A stretch of DNA of 64,000 nucleotides, taken from contig JAUFSD010000010.1 in the NCBI GenBank assembly GCA_033030425.1, positions 434,001 through 498,000 of the forward strand. Direction: 5' to 3'. Positions 32,886-43,689 of the stretch are shown here, in pieces. Source of the stretch: Verpa conica. Taxonomy: Eukaryota; Ascomycota; Pezizomycetes; Pezizales; Morchellaceae. Position numbers and translations under genes: made by a program. The notes beneath the pieces are model-generated. The model was given only the letters and a program-made list of their open reading frames with translations, ran no database searches and was not told where the DNA came from. The stretch's first letter is position 1. Each line of letters starts with the position of its first letter.

Positions 32886-34785
32886 TTAAGGCCTTCCTCC
32901 CCACGGATGCCCTCCCCTCGGCCAATTTCCCCATGGCCCCCTTCCCCTGATTGTCGTCGCCGTTGTAGTTGCCACATTGGTGGTGGTTGTCTTCTTACTG
33001 GTAACCAATGTCGTAATTGTTGCCGCAACGGTGGTCGTCGCCTTCGTCGACGTAGATGTAGTAGTCTTGACAGACGAAGATGTAGTAGTAGTCTTAACGG
33101 TTGCGGTTGTAGCAGTAGTCTTAATGGATGTTGTCGTAGACGTAGCAGCCGTCTTAATAGATGAAGATGTAGCAGATGTCTTAACAGATGAAGACGCAGT
33201 AGATGTCTTAACAGATGAAGACGCAGCAGCAGTCTTAACCGATGAAGATGTAGCAGTACTCTTAACCGATGAAGACGTAGCAGTCGTCTTAACGGACGTA
33301 GACGTAGCAGTAGCCTTAACAGATGAAGACACAGCAGTAGTCTTCACCGACGCAGCAGTCGTCGAAACCGCCGCCGCAGACACAGACCCAGACCACATAC
33401 AAGACGGGGTATAAACCGGGATAGACTCGGTAGTACCATACCCAGCCACACCCCACGCCGGACTAGTCGGGCTCGTAAACCCTTCCATAGTCGTAGTAAT
33501 AGTAACAGTACTACTAAACGCAGTCGGTGTCGCACCACTCTCGAGTTCCCTCGCACAGTACCCAGTACCGTACACATTCTGGCACTGCAACACCACAGAG
33601 CTCTTAGTCACCGTCCACATTGAGAAATCCTGAAGTGTGATATTGGTCAATGGGACAACGTCGGATCCACGGATGACGATCGGACCACGGTTGACGCCGT
33701 TGTTGACGGTGCCGGTCCAGTTGCTGAAGACGAGGTTCGAGAGCTGGATGGCGCCGGTGTTGGGGGTGGTGTGGCTGTACCAGTACTGGTCGATGTCGAG
33801 CGCGTAGGTTGTATCATAGGCCCAAAAGTCCTCGAATATGCTGTTGCGGACGTACCCTACTGCGCCGTCTCCGCCGGGCCAGGTCTTGATCATGAGCATC
33901 TGGGTGCACTGGTAGACGTATATGCGGCGCATGTGGATATACTCTATCTCGGAGCCGCCGCTCCCTGCGTCTAGTGAGCCGATGGACATCCCGCCGGATT
34001 GGTTGCAGTAGATGTCCTCGATGAGCACGTTCTTGGAGGGGGTCTTGACGGAGATGCATTCGTCGCGGTTGGTCACTTCGATGTGGTGTAGGTAGCAGTT
34101 GGAGTCGCAGACGAGGTCGAGCCCGTCGAGACCGCCTTTGTCGCCCCCGCGGATTGTGATGTGGTAGGTCTCCATGTTGACAGCGTTGTTGTGGACTAGG
34201 TGGAATGCGGGCGCGTCTACGAGGATCAGGTCGTGCACGGAGTAGTTTGAGCAGAGCATGAAGCGCAGTAGACGGGCGTTCTGGGAGGAGCCTGAGATGC
34301 GTTGCTGGTAGCCATTGCCTTGAATGGCTCCTTTGCCGTTGCTTGAGTACATCTCAAAGTCACTGGCTCGTTTGATGACGATGGCGTTTCCGGCATAATC
34401 GCCCTCGATGTCGAGGGTGATGAGACCGTCGAGTTTGAAGGCCCATTTAGAACCCCCGTTGAGAATGACACCGGTTTTGACTGGGGGTTTGTGTTAGTTG
34501 TGGGTCTCTATATGTGGACTATAGTGGGGACCTACTGAGGTAGTTTCCTGCAGGGACATAGAGAGTAGCACCGCTGGTTGCGGTTCTGATACACGAACTG
34601 AAAGCCGAGGAAATGGCTGGGCCAATGTCGGTGGCACCGTCTGCAACACCACCATAGTCGAGGACGTTACAGATTGTGCTCTTCTCCGAGAGCGCAGTTG
34701 TAGGCCCAACAGGAGTCCCTTCGAGGAGCTGGCCAAAGACCGCCGGAGCAAAACTAGCAACAGCTAGTGCGAGTGAGAAACGCAT
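32886..34785 (-). CDS. Secreted rhamnogalacturonase-type glycoside hydrolase (GH28) with Ser/Thr repeat tail, 614 aa
   Basis: Two exons, 34785-34536 and 34480-32886, join across a 55-bp intron (GTAGGT..CCCCCAG) in frame. The N-terminus MRFSLALAVASFAPAVFG is a signal peptide. The mature part has NVLDYGGVADGATDIGPAIS, YVPAGNYLIKTGVIL, GKGAIQGNGYQQ, a beta-helix core with NRDECISVKTPSKNVLIEDI, SGGMSIGSLDAG and MIKTWPGGDGAVG. These fit rhamnogalacturonan hydrolases rather than polygalacturonases: the NTD and GHG motifs of the latter are replaced by NRDEC and GGMSIGS. It would cleave the rhamnogalacturonan-I backbone of pectin outside the cell. After about residue 430 comes a tail of SSSVKTTATS-like repeats, probably O-glycosylated, ending in a Gly/Pro/Trp-rich basic stretch. 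Such tails may bind the wall (inference). Confidence 0.92.
33040..33330 (-). repeat. 30-bp coding minisatellite in the rhamnogalacturonase tail
   Basis: About nine units of roughly 30 bp (plus-strand theme GTCTTAACAGATGAAGACG) encode SSSVKTTATS-type decapeptides. They make a Ser/Thr-rich extension outside the catalytic beta-helix and are a likely site of length variation. Confidence 0.8.
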
Positions 34786-34980
34786 ATTCGATAATTGTAT
34801 AAAGAGATAGTAAATAAAGGACTGTATAACGACACTGCACTGCAGGCCGACTGTTTGTGGTGAAAAGAATGAATGCCCCAAAAGTGGAGACTACACAAGG
34901 AAAGGACGGAAAGAATGACAATCCAGTTGCTGCAAGACGACGATTGCTGGACAAACAAACACCAGTGGGGGGCTCCGACA

Positions 34981-34990
34981 TCTTTTTATA
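34981..34990 (-). promoter_or_regulatory. TATA box of the rhamnogalacturonase gene
   Basis: TATAAAAAGA on the reverse strand lies about 200 bp upstream of the start codon at 34785, leaving a 5' UTR of roughly 170 nt if transcription starts 30 bp downstream. The match is good but unsupported by transcript data. Confidence 0.5.
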
Positions 34991-37900
34991 ACGGCAGATG
35001 TTATGACCCGATATACTTAATCTGGTGCAACGGACTAGTAATTAATTAATCAAATAATTAAAGGAACCCACAGGTGGGGTATATATTGCCTGTATCCTCG
35101 GTAAGAGTACACCCGAGGACGCGTCCCGGGCAAAAGAGTATTAGTCCCGTTACCAGAACCCAAGACAGGAATTAGTAGCGCAATAGTACCTGATCTGCGT
35201 CTGGGGTTAGACCACACTGACGTTTCGCATAGAGGCTATAGTAAGCCTCGGCAGACTAGCCGACCACTTGGCTAGGAATATGAAACAAGTCAGGGGGGGG
35301 ATTCACGGTGGTATTTCCTACTCGGGATTTATCAGTATACAGTGGGACTTGGGGAGTCTATCGTGTTAATCTAAGGCAGACTCAGGAATATGCAATAGTA
35401 CTGGTACACGGGACAGAAAGTACTCTTACCCTGGCTACACACCCCTATATTGGTACCCGAGAGCGCAACTAAAAGCTTGTCACCACTCTTGGATTCCGAC
35501 TCCAATGGAAGTCTCCCAGAGTCAGAACGTTATTATAGTGACAAGGAGCTTAAACAAACTCTAGAAACCCAAAGAATACGCAAAGCAGTAACCTACACTA
35601 GCTTAGAGTTAACACCACACAGACATCAGACAGAACTTAATCTCATATTAACTCAAGTTATTAACTGTACCTTGTTTTACAAGTGGGGCCACCTCCGTGC
35701 TACGCGCCGTCGATTAGACTTCCATGAAGACGTATTGCCAAGCGGCACCGACTACGCCGTCGGCCTACTGCACCCGGTTAAGAATACCGGATTGTAAATG
35801 TATATAGTGACGATGATGGTGATGGGAATGATGGTTTTTATGGCCAAAGTGAGATTGGGTGGCGCTAGGGAGTATTTTGGTATAGGTGCTGGAGTGGGGT
35901 TCCTATAGGGGGCTGATGTTTGTTCTTTATATGCTAAGGAGTACTGTGGATAGCCCCATAAGACTAAGACGCTTGTAAGTGGGTTTGCATATCACCTAGT
36001 CGTCGGTTGGTGGGGCAATTCGGTACAGCTCGGAAGTACTTGGTAAGTAAGCTGACGGAGCTAATTATCAATCCTAGGGTTTGGGTGATATTAAAAACGA
36101 TCAATAATATCACTACAGAACCTCATGTACTGATGGCTGTATACTGCGTATATCCATATATAGAAACTTCGTTGTCCATATACCAATCGTATACGCCAAA
36201 AATCGAACCATTGTAAAGTATCTCGGGAGGTGAACTTTAGTCTGTTTAGCTCTTGATTTCTTCTGGACTTCCAAAGTTAGTGAAGGGGTTTCTAATTTAA
36301 TGACTTATACTACATGTCTCGAATTGTTCATGTAGTTAATGAGAAAAAAAAAAAAAAAATATGTCTCGAATTCGGACCTGCATAGTAAGTCTTGGCTAAA
36401 TATTACTTCACTCAGGTAACCCTAACCCTCGTCTGTATTCAAGAATAAATATTTTTGTTTTCCTCAAATACAAGAATATTTTTATGCTGGTAGTGGTAGA
36501 TCACTGTCCTGCTGCCGGGAGTCTACCGGAATAGGGTGCGGTGCCCTTATAGAGTACCTATTTCAATGTGTACTAAAGCAGGAGTCTGCGGTATGGCTAT
36601 GGTTAATATAATAGACGTCCTCATATATTCCTAGCCGCATGTTTACTATTTATCAAGGCAAGGTTTGTGGTATATTCTCTGAGAATTTGGGGGAGGAATT
36701 CTTGAAGAACTCAGGTAGCGTGTTCATGAAATGTAGAATAGGGAGACGATGTCGGATAATATCGGACGGTAAATGGATGGAGGGGACCAAAGATATGTAT
36801 TCTTATTGGGTGATTATTCTTATAGGAAATATCCTTATAGACAGAGTCACCTATATATAAATGTGGATAAGAGAGATGGAGGTATCATCATGAGAAAGGT
36901 GGAGGGGTCTAGCGCGATCCCGGGTCAACCCGTGGCTTGCTCGATTGAATCACAGTCATGGATGATCACTCGTTTTCCAAAGTGGTGTACATGTTGTATT
37001 ATGGGTATCGAATAGGTATAGTGCCGAGTACAAGCAGGTTTTGGGTCTATGGTGTAGGAGGCTTCGCATCCAGGAGCATATATATAGGGCCCATAGGAGC
37101 ACTCGCTGGAGCGAGTCCCCCCTTAGCCTTTAGTCTACTCTCATCCTTTCAATTTTACAACAGTACATCTACGTGCGGCTTTTTGTTTAATTTATGTGTC
37201 TAAATAATTTTTTTTAAAGATTATTAAGGGGTATTTTACTTATAAAGTGTGATCTATTGAGACTAGCTAGTATCGGCATCTGGATGCACTTAGATACGAA
37301 TTGAACCCTAACCCAGTGGCAACATAAGTTAAACTACATCTATCACCAACATTGGTCAAAGCTGGCTTGATCCAATACGCACACAGCAGCTCAAGAAGGT
37401 CCACACCAGGTTTCTACTCGACCACTCTATTGACTAGCCATTTGCAGACCATACGACTGCTAACAAAGGGACAACCTCGACTTTCCCCTCCCTCTGGGGT
37501 CCTATCGATAATGGGTTGGGTTTCTAGGCTCCTTGTTGGCTGGAGGAACCCGTCAGAATCAGGGTTTCCCTCTGGAAAACTCTATAGACCACTGCTTCAC
37601 CCCTGGCATTGGGCGGTATGTTACTATTACAAGACTGATTGGTGACCTATCACAATCCCCAAAAGTAGTTGTTTTGAGTTGGGGCTGAGACCGCTGACTC
37701 GTTCCTACAGGCAGGTAAATACAGCCCTTGAGTCAAACGGATGGAGCCCCACTACCTACTCTTAATCTACTCGATTTTCCGCTCAACTTTCACTCGATAG
37801 GCACTTAGGGTTCAACCCCCTCGTTATGTCAGGGCTACAGATAATCGGAGCTTTATCGGCCATCACTGGTTTGGTGTAAATTACGGGCCTAGTTTTATTC

Positions 37901-38025
37901 TAAGCAAGGTTTTACATCACCGGGGTTATTAACGCACTAGAGCGGATCTAGTTGTTCAAGAACTGGAATCTTTGGGTGGAATCCTATGTTCTACGAAATT
38001 GTGTTCAAGCGAACCCGTGGTCGAA
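34991..38025. other. Gene-poor region without supported genes
   Basis: Only short ORFs occur; the longest (35450-35797, 115 codons, non-ATG start) resembles nothing I know. A poly-A run at 36343-36358 and two telomere-like motifs (GGTAACCCTAACCCT at 36415-36429 and AACCCTAACCCA near 37307) are present. Matching ends around GGTAAGAGTAC at 35099 and its reverse complement near 35394 may mark another decayed inverted-repeat element. Confidence 0.4.
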
Positions 38026-38105
38026 AATAGAATAGATGAATGAATGAATGAATTTATCATAAGTACATGCAACCCTAAGGTTATGGTACCTAGAATAGAA
38101 TAGAT
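38026..38105 (-). mobile_element. Short non-LTR retrotransposon tail (56 bp) with exact 12-bp target-site duplication
   Basis: On the reverse strand the insert at 38038-38093 ends with TGTACTTATGATAAATTC plus an ATTC repeat. It is flanked by the perfect 12-bp duplication AATAGAATAGAT (plus strand) at 38026-38037 and 38094-38105. It extends about 30 bp further 5' than the copy at 2648-2673, as expected for variable 5' truncation. Confidence 0.78.
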
Positions 38106-38234
38106 CTTCGAGGGTCTAAATGGGGATATCTCCGAGTGTACCCAGAGCCTAGGAAAGATCCTCGCTAAACTGTGGGCAACACAAGGTGGGAAAGAGAATT
38201 CACCGGTAGGCAGAAGCGGCCGAGGATGGAGCCA

Positions 38235-38690
38235 TATACTACATCTTGGAGCAAGGAGATGCAGTGACTTACTCTAAATACTATTGAAAAAAGGTATAGA
38301 GGCTTCGTCCCAAGATGGTAGTGGGCGAACAGCTTTGCATGAGGCGGCAGTAAGAGGCCCAAGGACTCGGTTCGTCTACTAGTCAAGTATGGCATAGGAG
38401 TTTCGGCCAAAGACAACAAAGGACGTACTCTATTGCACGAAGCGGATTCTTCTCCCCTTAGGGGCGACGAGAGAACTCTATCAGTAGCGGCGTTTTGCTT
38501 GAGATAGGTATGGAGCCTTTAATTCTAGATAAAGATGGAAGGAAGCTTTCCACGAGGCATGTTCAAATTGAAGTGAGGGACTGGTGCGCATGCTACTTGT
38601 TAATGATGCCAACGCTTTCATAGTCAACAAATACGCGCGAACACTTCAGATAGTAGCATCGTGGGAACTCCTGAATCCGCAACCCTACAT
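38235..38690 (+). pseudogene. Decayed ankyrin-repeat gene
   Basis: Ankyrin repeats can be read on the plus strand in alternating frames. Seen pieces are LLKKGIEASSQDG then SGRTALHEAAVRG (about 38280-38360), LLVKYGIGVSAKDNKGRTLL with HEA after it (about 38376-38446), and FHEACSN, then SEGLVRMLLVNDANAF and IVNKYARTLQIVAS (about 38545-38660). Stops and frameshifts separate them. The repeats have the helix-turn-helix consensus (TALHEAA, LLL..GA) also seen in the NLR at 60333-63765. This is probably the ruined 3' part of an ankyrin-type receptor or similar gene. Confidence 0.72.
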
Positions 38691-39300
38691 CAATTATGGG
38701 CACTCAGCGGCAGCTAAATAAGACAGGAGGGAAAAGGCAATATCCGAGATACCATTATCTACCGAGTTCCTCCCAACCAAGCTATCCCCTATTGCGTGCA
38801 AAAAACTAAGCCCATTTCTATTATATTTCCAAGAGCGTCTATTCTACTAATGATCGGTGATAAATACTAGATCCTCTAATCAGTTAGACTCTATAACCTC
38901 AGGCTCATTTAACCCTACTACATTGAGGAAACTACCATCTATCTATAATAGTGATTTAGCTCACTTAGACATCCCACGGCTCCAACAAAACATTATACCA
39001 CTAGCCCTAAAGATGGCTATATGGTTAACCTAGATTTATTAACCAACAAGTAACATTGTATTTGTAGTCTACCAACTAGCGTGGTAGATATAGAATAGCC
39101 AAATTAGCCATTTTGTATGTAGGTACACGTCCCATTACCCAGTTGTGTCCCGTTACTCCATAAAATACATTAACCCCATCGATCAGATAACTGTTGCCAG
39201 AGATTGTACCACACTAAATATCTGTCAGTGTCTGACCACAAAACCGTAATTCCTAAAAAGGGTCTGACAGTCTTCATACCGTTGAAGTAGAATGAGAGCT
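38691..39300. other. Spacer between ankyrin relic and kinase gene
   Basis: I see no gene. Its right end is presumably the 3' UTR of the reverse-strand kinase; the sequence is AT-leaning with no distinct repeat. Confidence 0.35.
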
Positions 39301-41440
39301 TCACAGGAGCCATGGACTTTTAAGGGCATCTTTTGCAGACATCCGACCATTGGGATTAGCAACTACAAGTCCCTTTATAAGCTCTATCGCTCCGTCTTCT
39401 GCACCGCATCTCCTCAGTACATCAACCGGCAATTCCTCTTTACCAGCACAAAAATCGGCTAATAACGTGAAATCAATCTCTTGTGGTGGCAAGCCATCTG
39501 CAACCCCTGACTCATCCCCGAAACTATCGCTAACGGAAGAGATGAATGGTGTTTTACAGGTAAATATCTCATACAAGACAAGGCCTATCGCCCAAATATC
39601 CACGGATTTAGTATATACCAGTCCCTTTCTCAAGAAATCTTTTGGCATAAAGGCACGCAGGTAGTCGGTAATTTCCGGAGCGAGGTACCTAGATGTTCCA
39701 CATGAAGTACGCAGAAATGTGTTCTCCTCGTCTTTGGATATCCCAAAGTCGGCAATTTTGACATGTATTGGATTTGTTGAAGCAACCAGAATATTCTATA
39801 GAACCTCTGGTATTAGAATTCTTGCTCATCTTAAACACTTTCTGTGGGCTTGAAGTAATAGTAACCAGACCTGTGGCTTGATATCACGGTGGCAGATGCT
39901 TCGTTCGTGCAAGACTGCAAGACCTCTCAAAAGTTGGCTAGTTATAGCCTTTGCATTCTGTATTGTGTCTGTTTTACCGAGGTACTGGCCTAAATCTCCG
40001 TATTCCATATATTCAATTGCAATAAAAATAGAGGTTCTATTCTGGTACCAACCAAGGCACTGCACAAATAAATCTTGATGCTTTGCTTTATTCTCAGCCA
40101 AACCGTATAGTCAAATCAACTTGAGGCATTGTACACGGACGACTTACATCAGAAACTTTCATCAAAAAGGAGAGCTCGTGTGGGTAGCCTATCTTCTTGG
40201 GATTGCGGGTCAACATTTTGACAGCTCTTGTCTCTCCACTCTCACTCTCTTCAAGGTAGACAGTGCCAAAAGTTCCACAGCCAATACTCTTTCTCCAGGT
40301 CCACCTTGTTTTTATCTCAATCATATTCCCGCTCATGATAGGGTCTGGTTCATATGTTGTGTGGATAACATCATCGACCCCCTCAAACCGCACTTGTAGT
40401 TCGTAATAGTCAGCGCTCTGGGTCTCACTCCCACATGATCCCTTCTGCACGCTTAAACTTTCCATTCCGCCTATCAACGGCTGCACCGCTCTATTACTGG
40501 CACTCCCGTGCGCCCCCTCTCCTAGGTCCATACCTGGTACCTGATCATGCAAAAAGGATACCCTCTCATATCTAATCCTTGGAATATCGTTAATGGACGT
40601 TGGTAAAGAAATGGTAGATGTATTAGGCTCCAAAGGTTGGTTGTTCCCTAGGAGGCCTAAGCTTTCCGTGGATAGCGTTGAGGTATTAAAATTTCCCCTA
40701 TATGGCCCCTTAAAGGATAAGGAGAGCTCAGGTGTGATTACTATTGGATCTAAGGTGTCCGTACTCGTAGTTGAGTTTAAGTAGGCGTTTTCAGAGGTGC
40801 CTCCCATAAAATCTGGTAAAGAGTCCCCTCCACCCGAGCCCTGGTCCAGCGCATCGTGAACCCTCTCAACCAAACCCTCATGAAGGCCTTCACTACATGT
40901 ATGATAAGTTGCCGTGGACTCTGTTGTAGTTGTGGGTGTGGGCTCTATTATTGCGCGTGTGCGCTCTATTGTATTTTCCCATATACTTAATAGTAACACC
41001 GTAAACCGCGTTAGCTAATCAACACCTGAGAGTTATGGTTTTAATTCATACGAATCTAACCTGGGAACAATTGTGTTGAGATCCGATGTGAGAAATTGAA
41101 GATATTGGGTGAATTGAGCAGTAGTGTCTTGGCGCCGCATGCCCCAGTCCCAAAATCTAGGCTTTCCGCCCGATTTCAGGCGGTTTATCTCCCCCTCGAT
41201 CTTGGAAATCCTGAGCATACAGCTGATTAGGGTAGAATAAATGTTGTAAGACACATGCGGTATAGCAGTGTCTAGGTGTTCTAGTCCCGAGAGGTCACCG
41301 AGGAGAATACGGGCGTTACGGAGAACCCCTTGGAAATCTGGGTCATCGGAGTGGCTAGAGGTGAATTCTTCCAATAAAGAAAATACACGTTCCCCCTCTG
41401 TGACTAACTCAGTTATAGATACCGTACCCAAGTGATCCAT
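39301..41440 (-). CDS. Serine/threonine protein kinase with a novel helical N-terminal region, 647 aa
   Basis: Four exons, 41440-41052, 40985-40148, 40092-39871 and 39795-39301, with introns of 66, 55 and 75 bp, give one intact frame. Residues 1-130 are predicted helical (GERVFSLLEEFTSS, LISCMLRISKIEGEINRL, FTQYLQFLTSDLNTIV); the region's position resembles the small helical N-terminal domains of fungal NLRs, but I cannot name it. A Ser/Thr-rich linker follows. The kinase domain is complete: glycine loop IGCGTFGTVYL (from residue 364), Lys386 in RAVKML, Glu400 in HEL, catalytic loop CHRDIKPQN (Asp479), DFG at 499-501, APE at 522-524, and DIWAIGLVLYEIFTCKTPF. The LKSPWLL end is typical of CAMK/CHK-like kinases. 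The third intron interrupts the catalytic loop just before Asn484. Its gene is divergent from the RtcB gene, about 650 bp away. Confidence 0.88.
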
Positions 41441-42090
41441 GGCTGGATATTAGGGTTCCGGGGAGGTGCCGCTGTACTTTGTCGTGTTGCGAGACTGTAC
41501 TAGAGTGGGGTTGAGTAGCTACCATGCAGCGTATAGAGTGTCACAGCCTAATCTCCTACCGGTATGAACGAATTATCGATTTTCCCTCCATTGAAAGAGA
41601 TATATTCTACTATATGTGCCCAGATGATTACCGAGATAAAGTCTCTTAGAAAAAAGAATATTCATGTAAAAAGCGAAGCCGGAAGGCCTGGCTATATAAC
41701 TGGCTGGCAGCGAGGTGATAAGGTTATAGTGATCGCCAGTAGGGATTGCCGCCGAGAAATGCGGCTCTGGGTGTGGCTGCCGTTGATTGGCTGGTACAGG
41801 ACGAGGGACCTGGCTGTACATAGAGGTACCCTACATGTATGCTTATCTCAACACCATGTTTAAAGACGAAGTAAGAAACAAAGAATCACCTCCGTGTACA
41901 GATAGCTGAGACATTGGTATTAATAAAGGCTATAGATATCTAGTAAGTCCAACCACCTATCCACAATCAGCAAGGATCGCTGCCAAGAAGTGCGGCTGAT
42001 CATTGACTGACTCAGGAACAAACCCTCTATAAAACAGCCTGACCCCCAAATAAAATAGAACCAACAACCCAACATCTACAACTTACCACA
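41441..42090. promoter_or_regulatory. Divergent promoter region shared by the kinase and RtcB genes
   Basis: The 650-bp gap lies between two start codons facing away from each other. A clear TATA box (TATAAAA, 42028-42034) lies 57 bp before the RtcB ATG. The small ORFs across the gap (for example 41564-41863) look like chance. Shared regulation of the two genes is possible but not shown. Confidence 0.5.
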
Positions 42091-43689
42091 ATGCCCTCAA
42101 CGCGCCTAACCCTCATCTCAAACGCCTCTCAAAACCAGCGTTGTCCCCTCCTCCTCTCCTCCACCTCAGACCCCCGCACAACAATCCTCACAACCTCGAA
42201 ATCAAAACTACGTCTCAAGAAGCCCTCCCGAATATTCCTAGCAGGCGGGCACGAACTCTTCACATCAGCCGATATCCAAGCTGTTCTGAAAGATGACCTA
42301 AAACTCCTCATCTCAGTCGGCGAAGACTATGTTGGGAATATCACGGCTGCACCTACAATTAGTAATACAACTGCCACGGTACATACAGTCACGTCACAGC
42401 TCTACCTCGACCCGTTGTCGGTTTCGCAACTAGAGGCATGTGCGAAACTCCCCGGTATGGTGGCTGCAGTTGGTCTGCCTGATCTTCACCCTGGTACAAA
42501 GTTTCCGATAGGATGTACTTTTGTGTCTGAGGGGTACATCCACCCACCGTTGATTGGTGGGGATATTGGGTGCGGGATGAGCTGGTATAGGACTAGGCTA
42601 AAGTCTCAGAAACTCGATGATGCGTCTGGGGTGAAGCGGGTGGCTGAGAACCTAAGGGGTGTAGAAGGTGAATGGATGAGTTCAGTAGAACGGGGACTGT
42701 GGCTGGATTGTGATAATGATGGAGAGGGATCAAAGAGCGTAGGCGAGGAGTGGGATCGGTACTTGGGTACTATTGGGTCAGGAAACCATTTCGCAGAGAT
42801 CCAGGTTGTGGAGAACGTACTACCTTATACGTATCCCAGTGACGGAGGTGAAGAGAGGGTATACACCCCACCTTTCACAACCGGCGAAGTTATCCTTCTT
42901 GTCCACTCCGGCTCAAGAGGATACGGCCAACACGTATTATCACAATTCCACAACCCGAACTCAGACGACGATATCTCCATCCCCTCCGACGACACCAAAG
43001 CCACCTCCTACCTACAGCTCCACGACAAAGCCTGCGCCTGGGCACAGCGTTCCCGCGACCTAATCGCACTACGCTTCCTCCAACGCCTCGAAGACACCTG
43101 GGACACACCCAACGAATCCAACATCCCCGCACTCAACGCCGAAATCCAGACTAGAAAAGTCCTCGACATCCACCATAACAACGTCACACTAGCACCATGG
43201 CCACCATCTGCTGCCCCGGAGACACAGAAGCAGGTCTATATCCACCGCAAAGGCGCCGCTCCATCAACACCTCAAACGCCATTCCTACCACTCCCGGGTT
43301 CGCGGGGAACTCCAACTCTTATCCTACACCCGCTGTTTACAGAGGCTACGGCTTACGGCGCCGTGAACGCGCTCTCGCTCGCGCATGGTGCTGGGAGGGC
43401 GATGTCGAGGGCCAAAGCGAGGTTTGGCATTTCGCGGAAGTATAATAACGATGTTGATGTGTTGACGTCCATGAAGCCGTTTTCGAGGAGTGGAGGCAAA
43501 AGTGGGAAGGGGAATGTGCTGGAGGGGGCGGGATGGGTTATATGTGATGATAAGGAGTTGGTGTGGGAGGAGGCGCCGGAGGCTTATAAAGATGTTGAGA
43601 TTGTGGGGGAGGAGATGGTGAGATGTGGGGTTGCAGCCGTGGTGGGGAGGGTGGTGCCGAGGGTTACATATAAAGTTAGGAAAGAGTAG
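42091..43689 (+). CDS. rtcB: RtcB-family RNA-splicing ligase, RtcB2/release-factor-H-coupled type (532 aa)
   Basis: This intronless gene starts with ATG in CACAATG and is complete. RtcB ligases join RNA ends with a 2',3'-cyclic phosphate or 3'-phosphate to a 5'-OH, using GTP and Mn(II). Expected metal and catalytic motifs are present: GGDIGCGMSWY (Asp and Cys), GSGNHFAEIQ (Asn and His), LLVHSGSRGYGQ (His), VLDIHHNNVT, IHRKGAAPSTP (the His that carries GMP) and LAHGAGRAMSRAKA. The start STRLTLISNASQNQ and the AGGHELFTSADIQ block resemble the bacterial RtcB2 group often paired with release factor H. Most fungi lack RtcB and seal tRNA with Trl1, so this gene was probably acquired (inference). 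No PrfH gene is visible nearby. With no targeting signal seen, it is likely cytosolic or nuclear. Lack of introns contrasts with its neighbours. Confidence 0.92.
   Translation: MPSTRLTLISNASQNQRCPLLLSSTSDPRTTILTTSKSKLRLKKPSRIFLAGGHELFTSADIQAVLKDDLKLLISVGEDYVGNITAAPTISNTTATVHTVTSQLYLDPLSVSQLEACAKLPGMVAAVGLPDLHPGTKFPIGCTFVSEGYIHPPLIGGDIGCGMSWYRTRLKSQKLDDASGVKRVAENLRGVEGEWMSSVERGLWLDCDNDGEGSKSVGEEWDRYLGTIGSGNHFAEIQVVENVLPYTYPSDGGEERVYTPPFTTGEVILLVHSGSRGYGQHVLSQFHNPNSDDDISIPSDDTKATSYLQLHDKACAWAQRSRDLIALRFLQRLEDTWDTPNESNIPALNAEIQTRKVLDIHHNNVTLAPWPPSAAPETQKQVYIHRKGAAPSTPQTPFLPLPGSRGTPTLILHPLFTEATAYGAVNALSLAHGAGRAMSRAKARFGISRKYNNDVDVLTSMKPFSRSGGKSGKGNVLEGAGWVICDDKELVWEEAPEAYKDVEIVGEEMVRCGVAAVVGRVVPRVTYKVRKE

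Noticed and set aside
33044..33414. Forward-strand ORF rich in Val, Asp and Ala
   Set aside because: It is antisense to the Ser/Thr/Lys repeat tail of the rhamnogalacturonase and arises from the same 30-bp periodicity.
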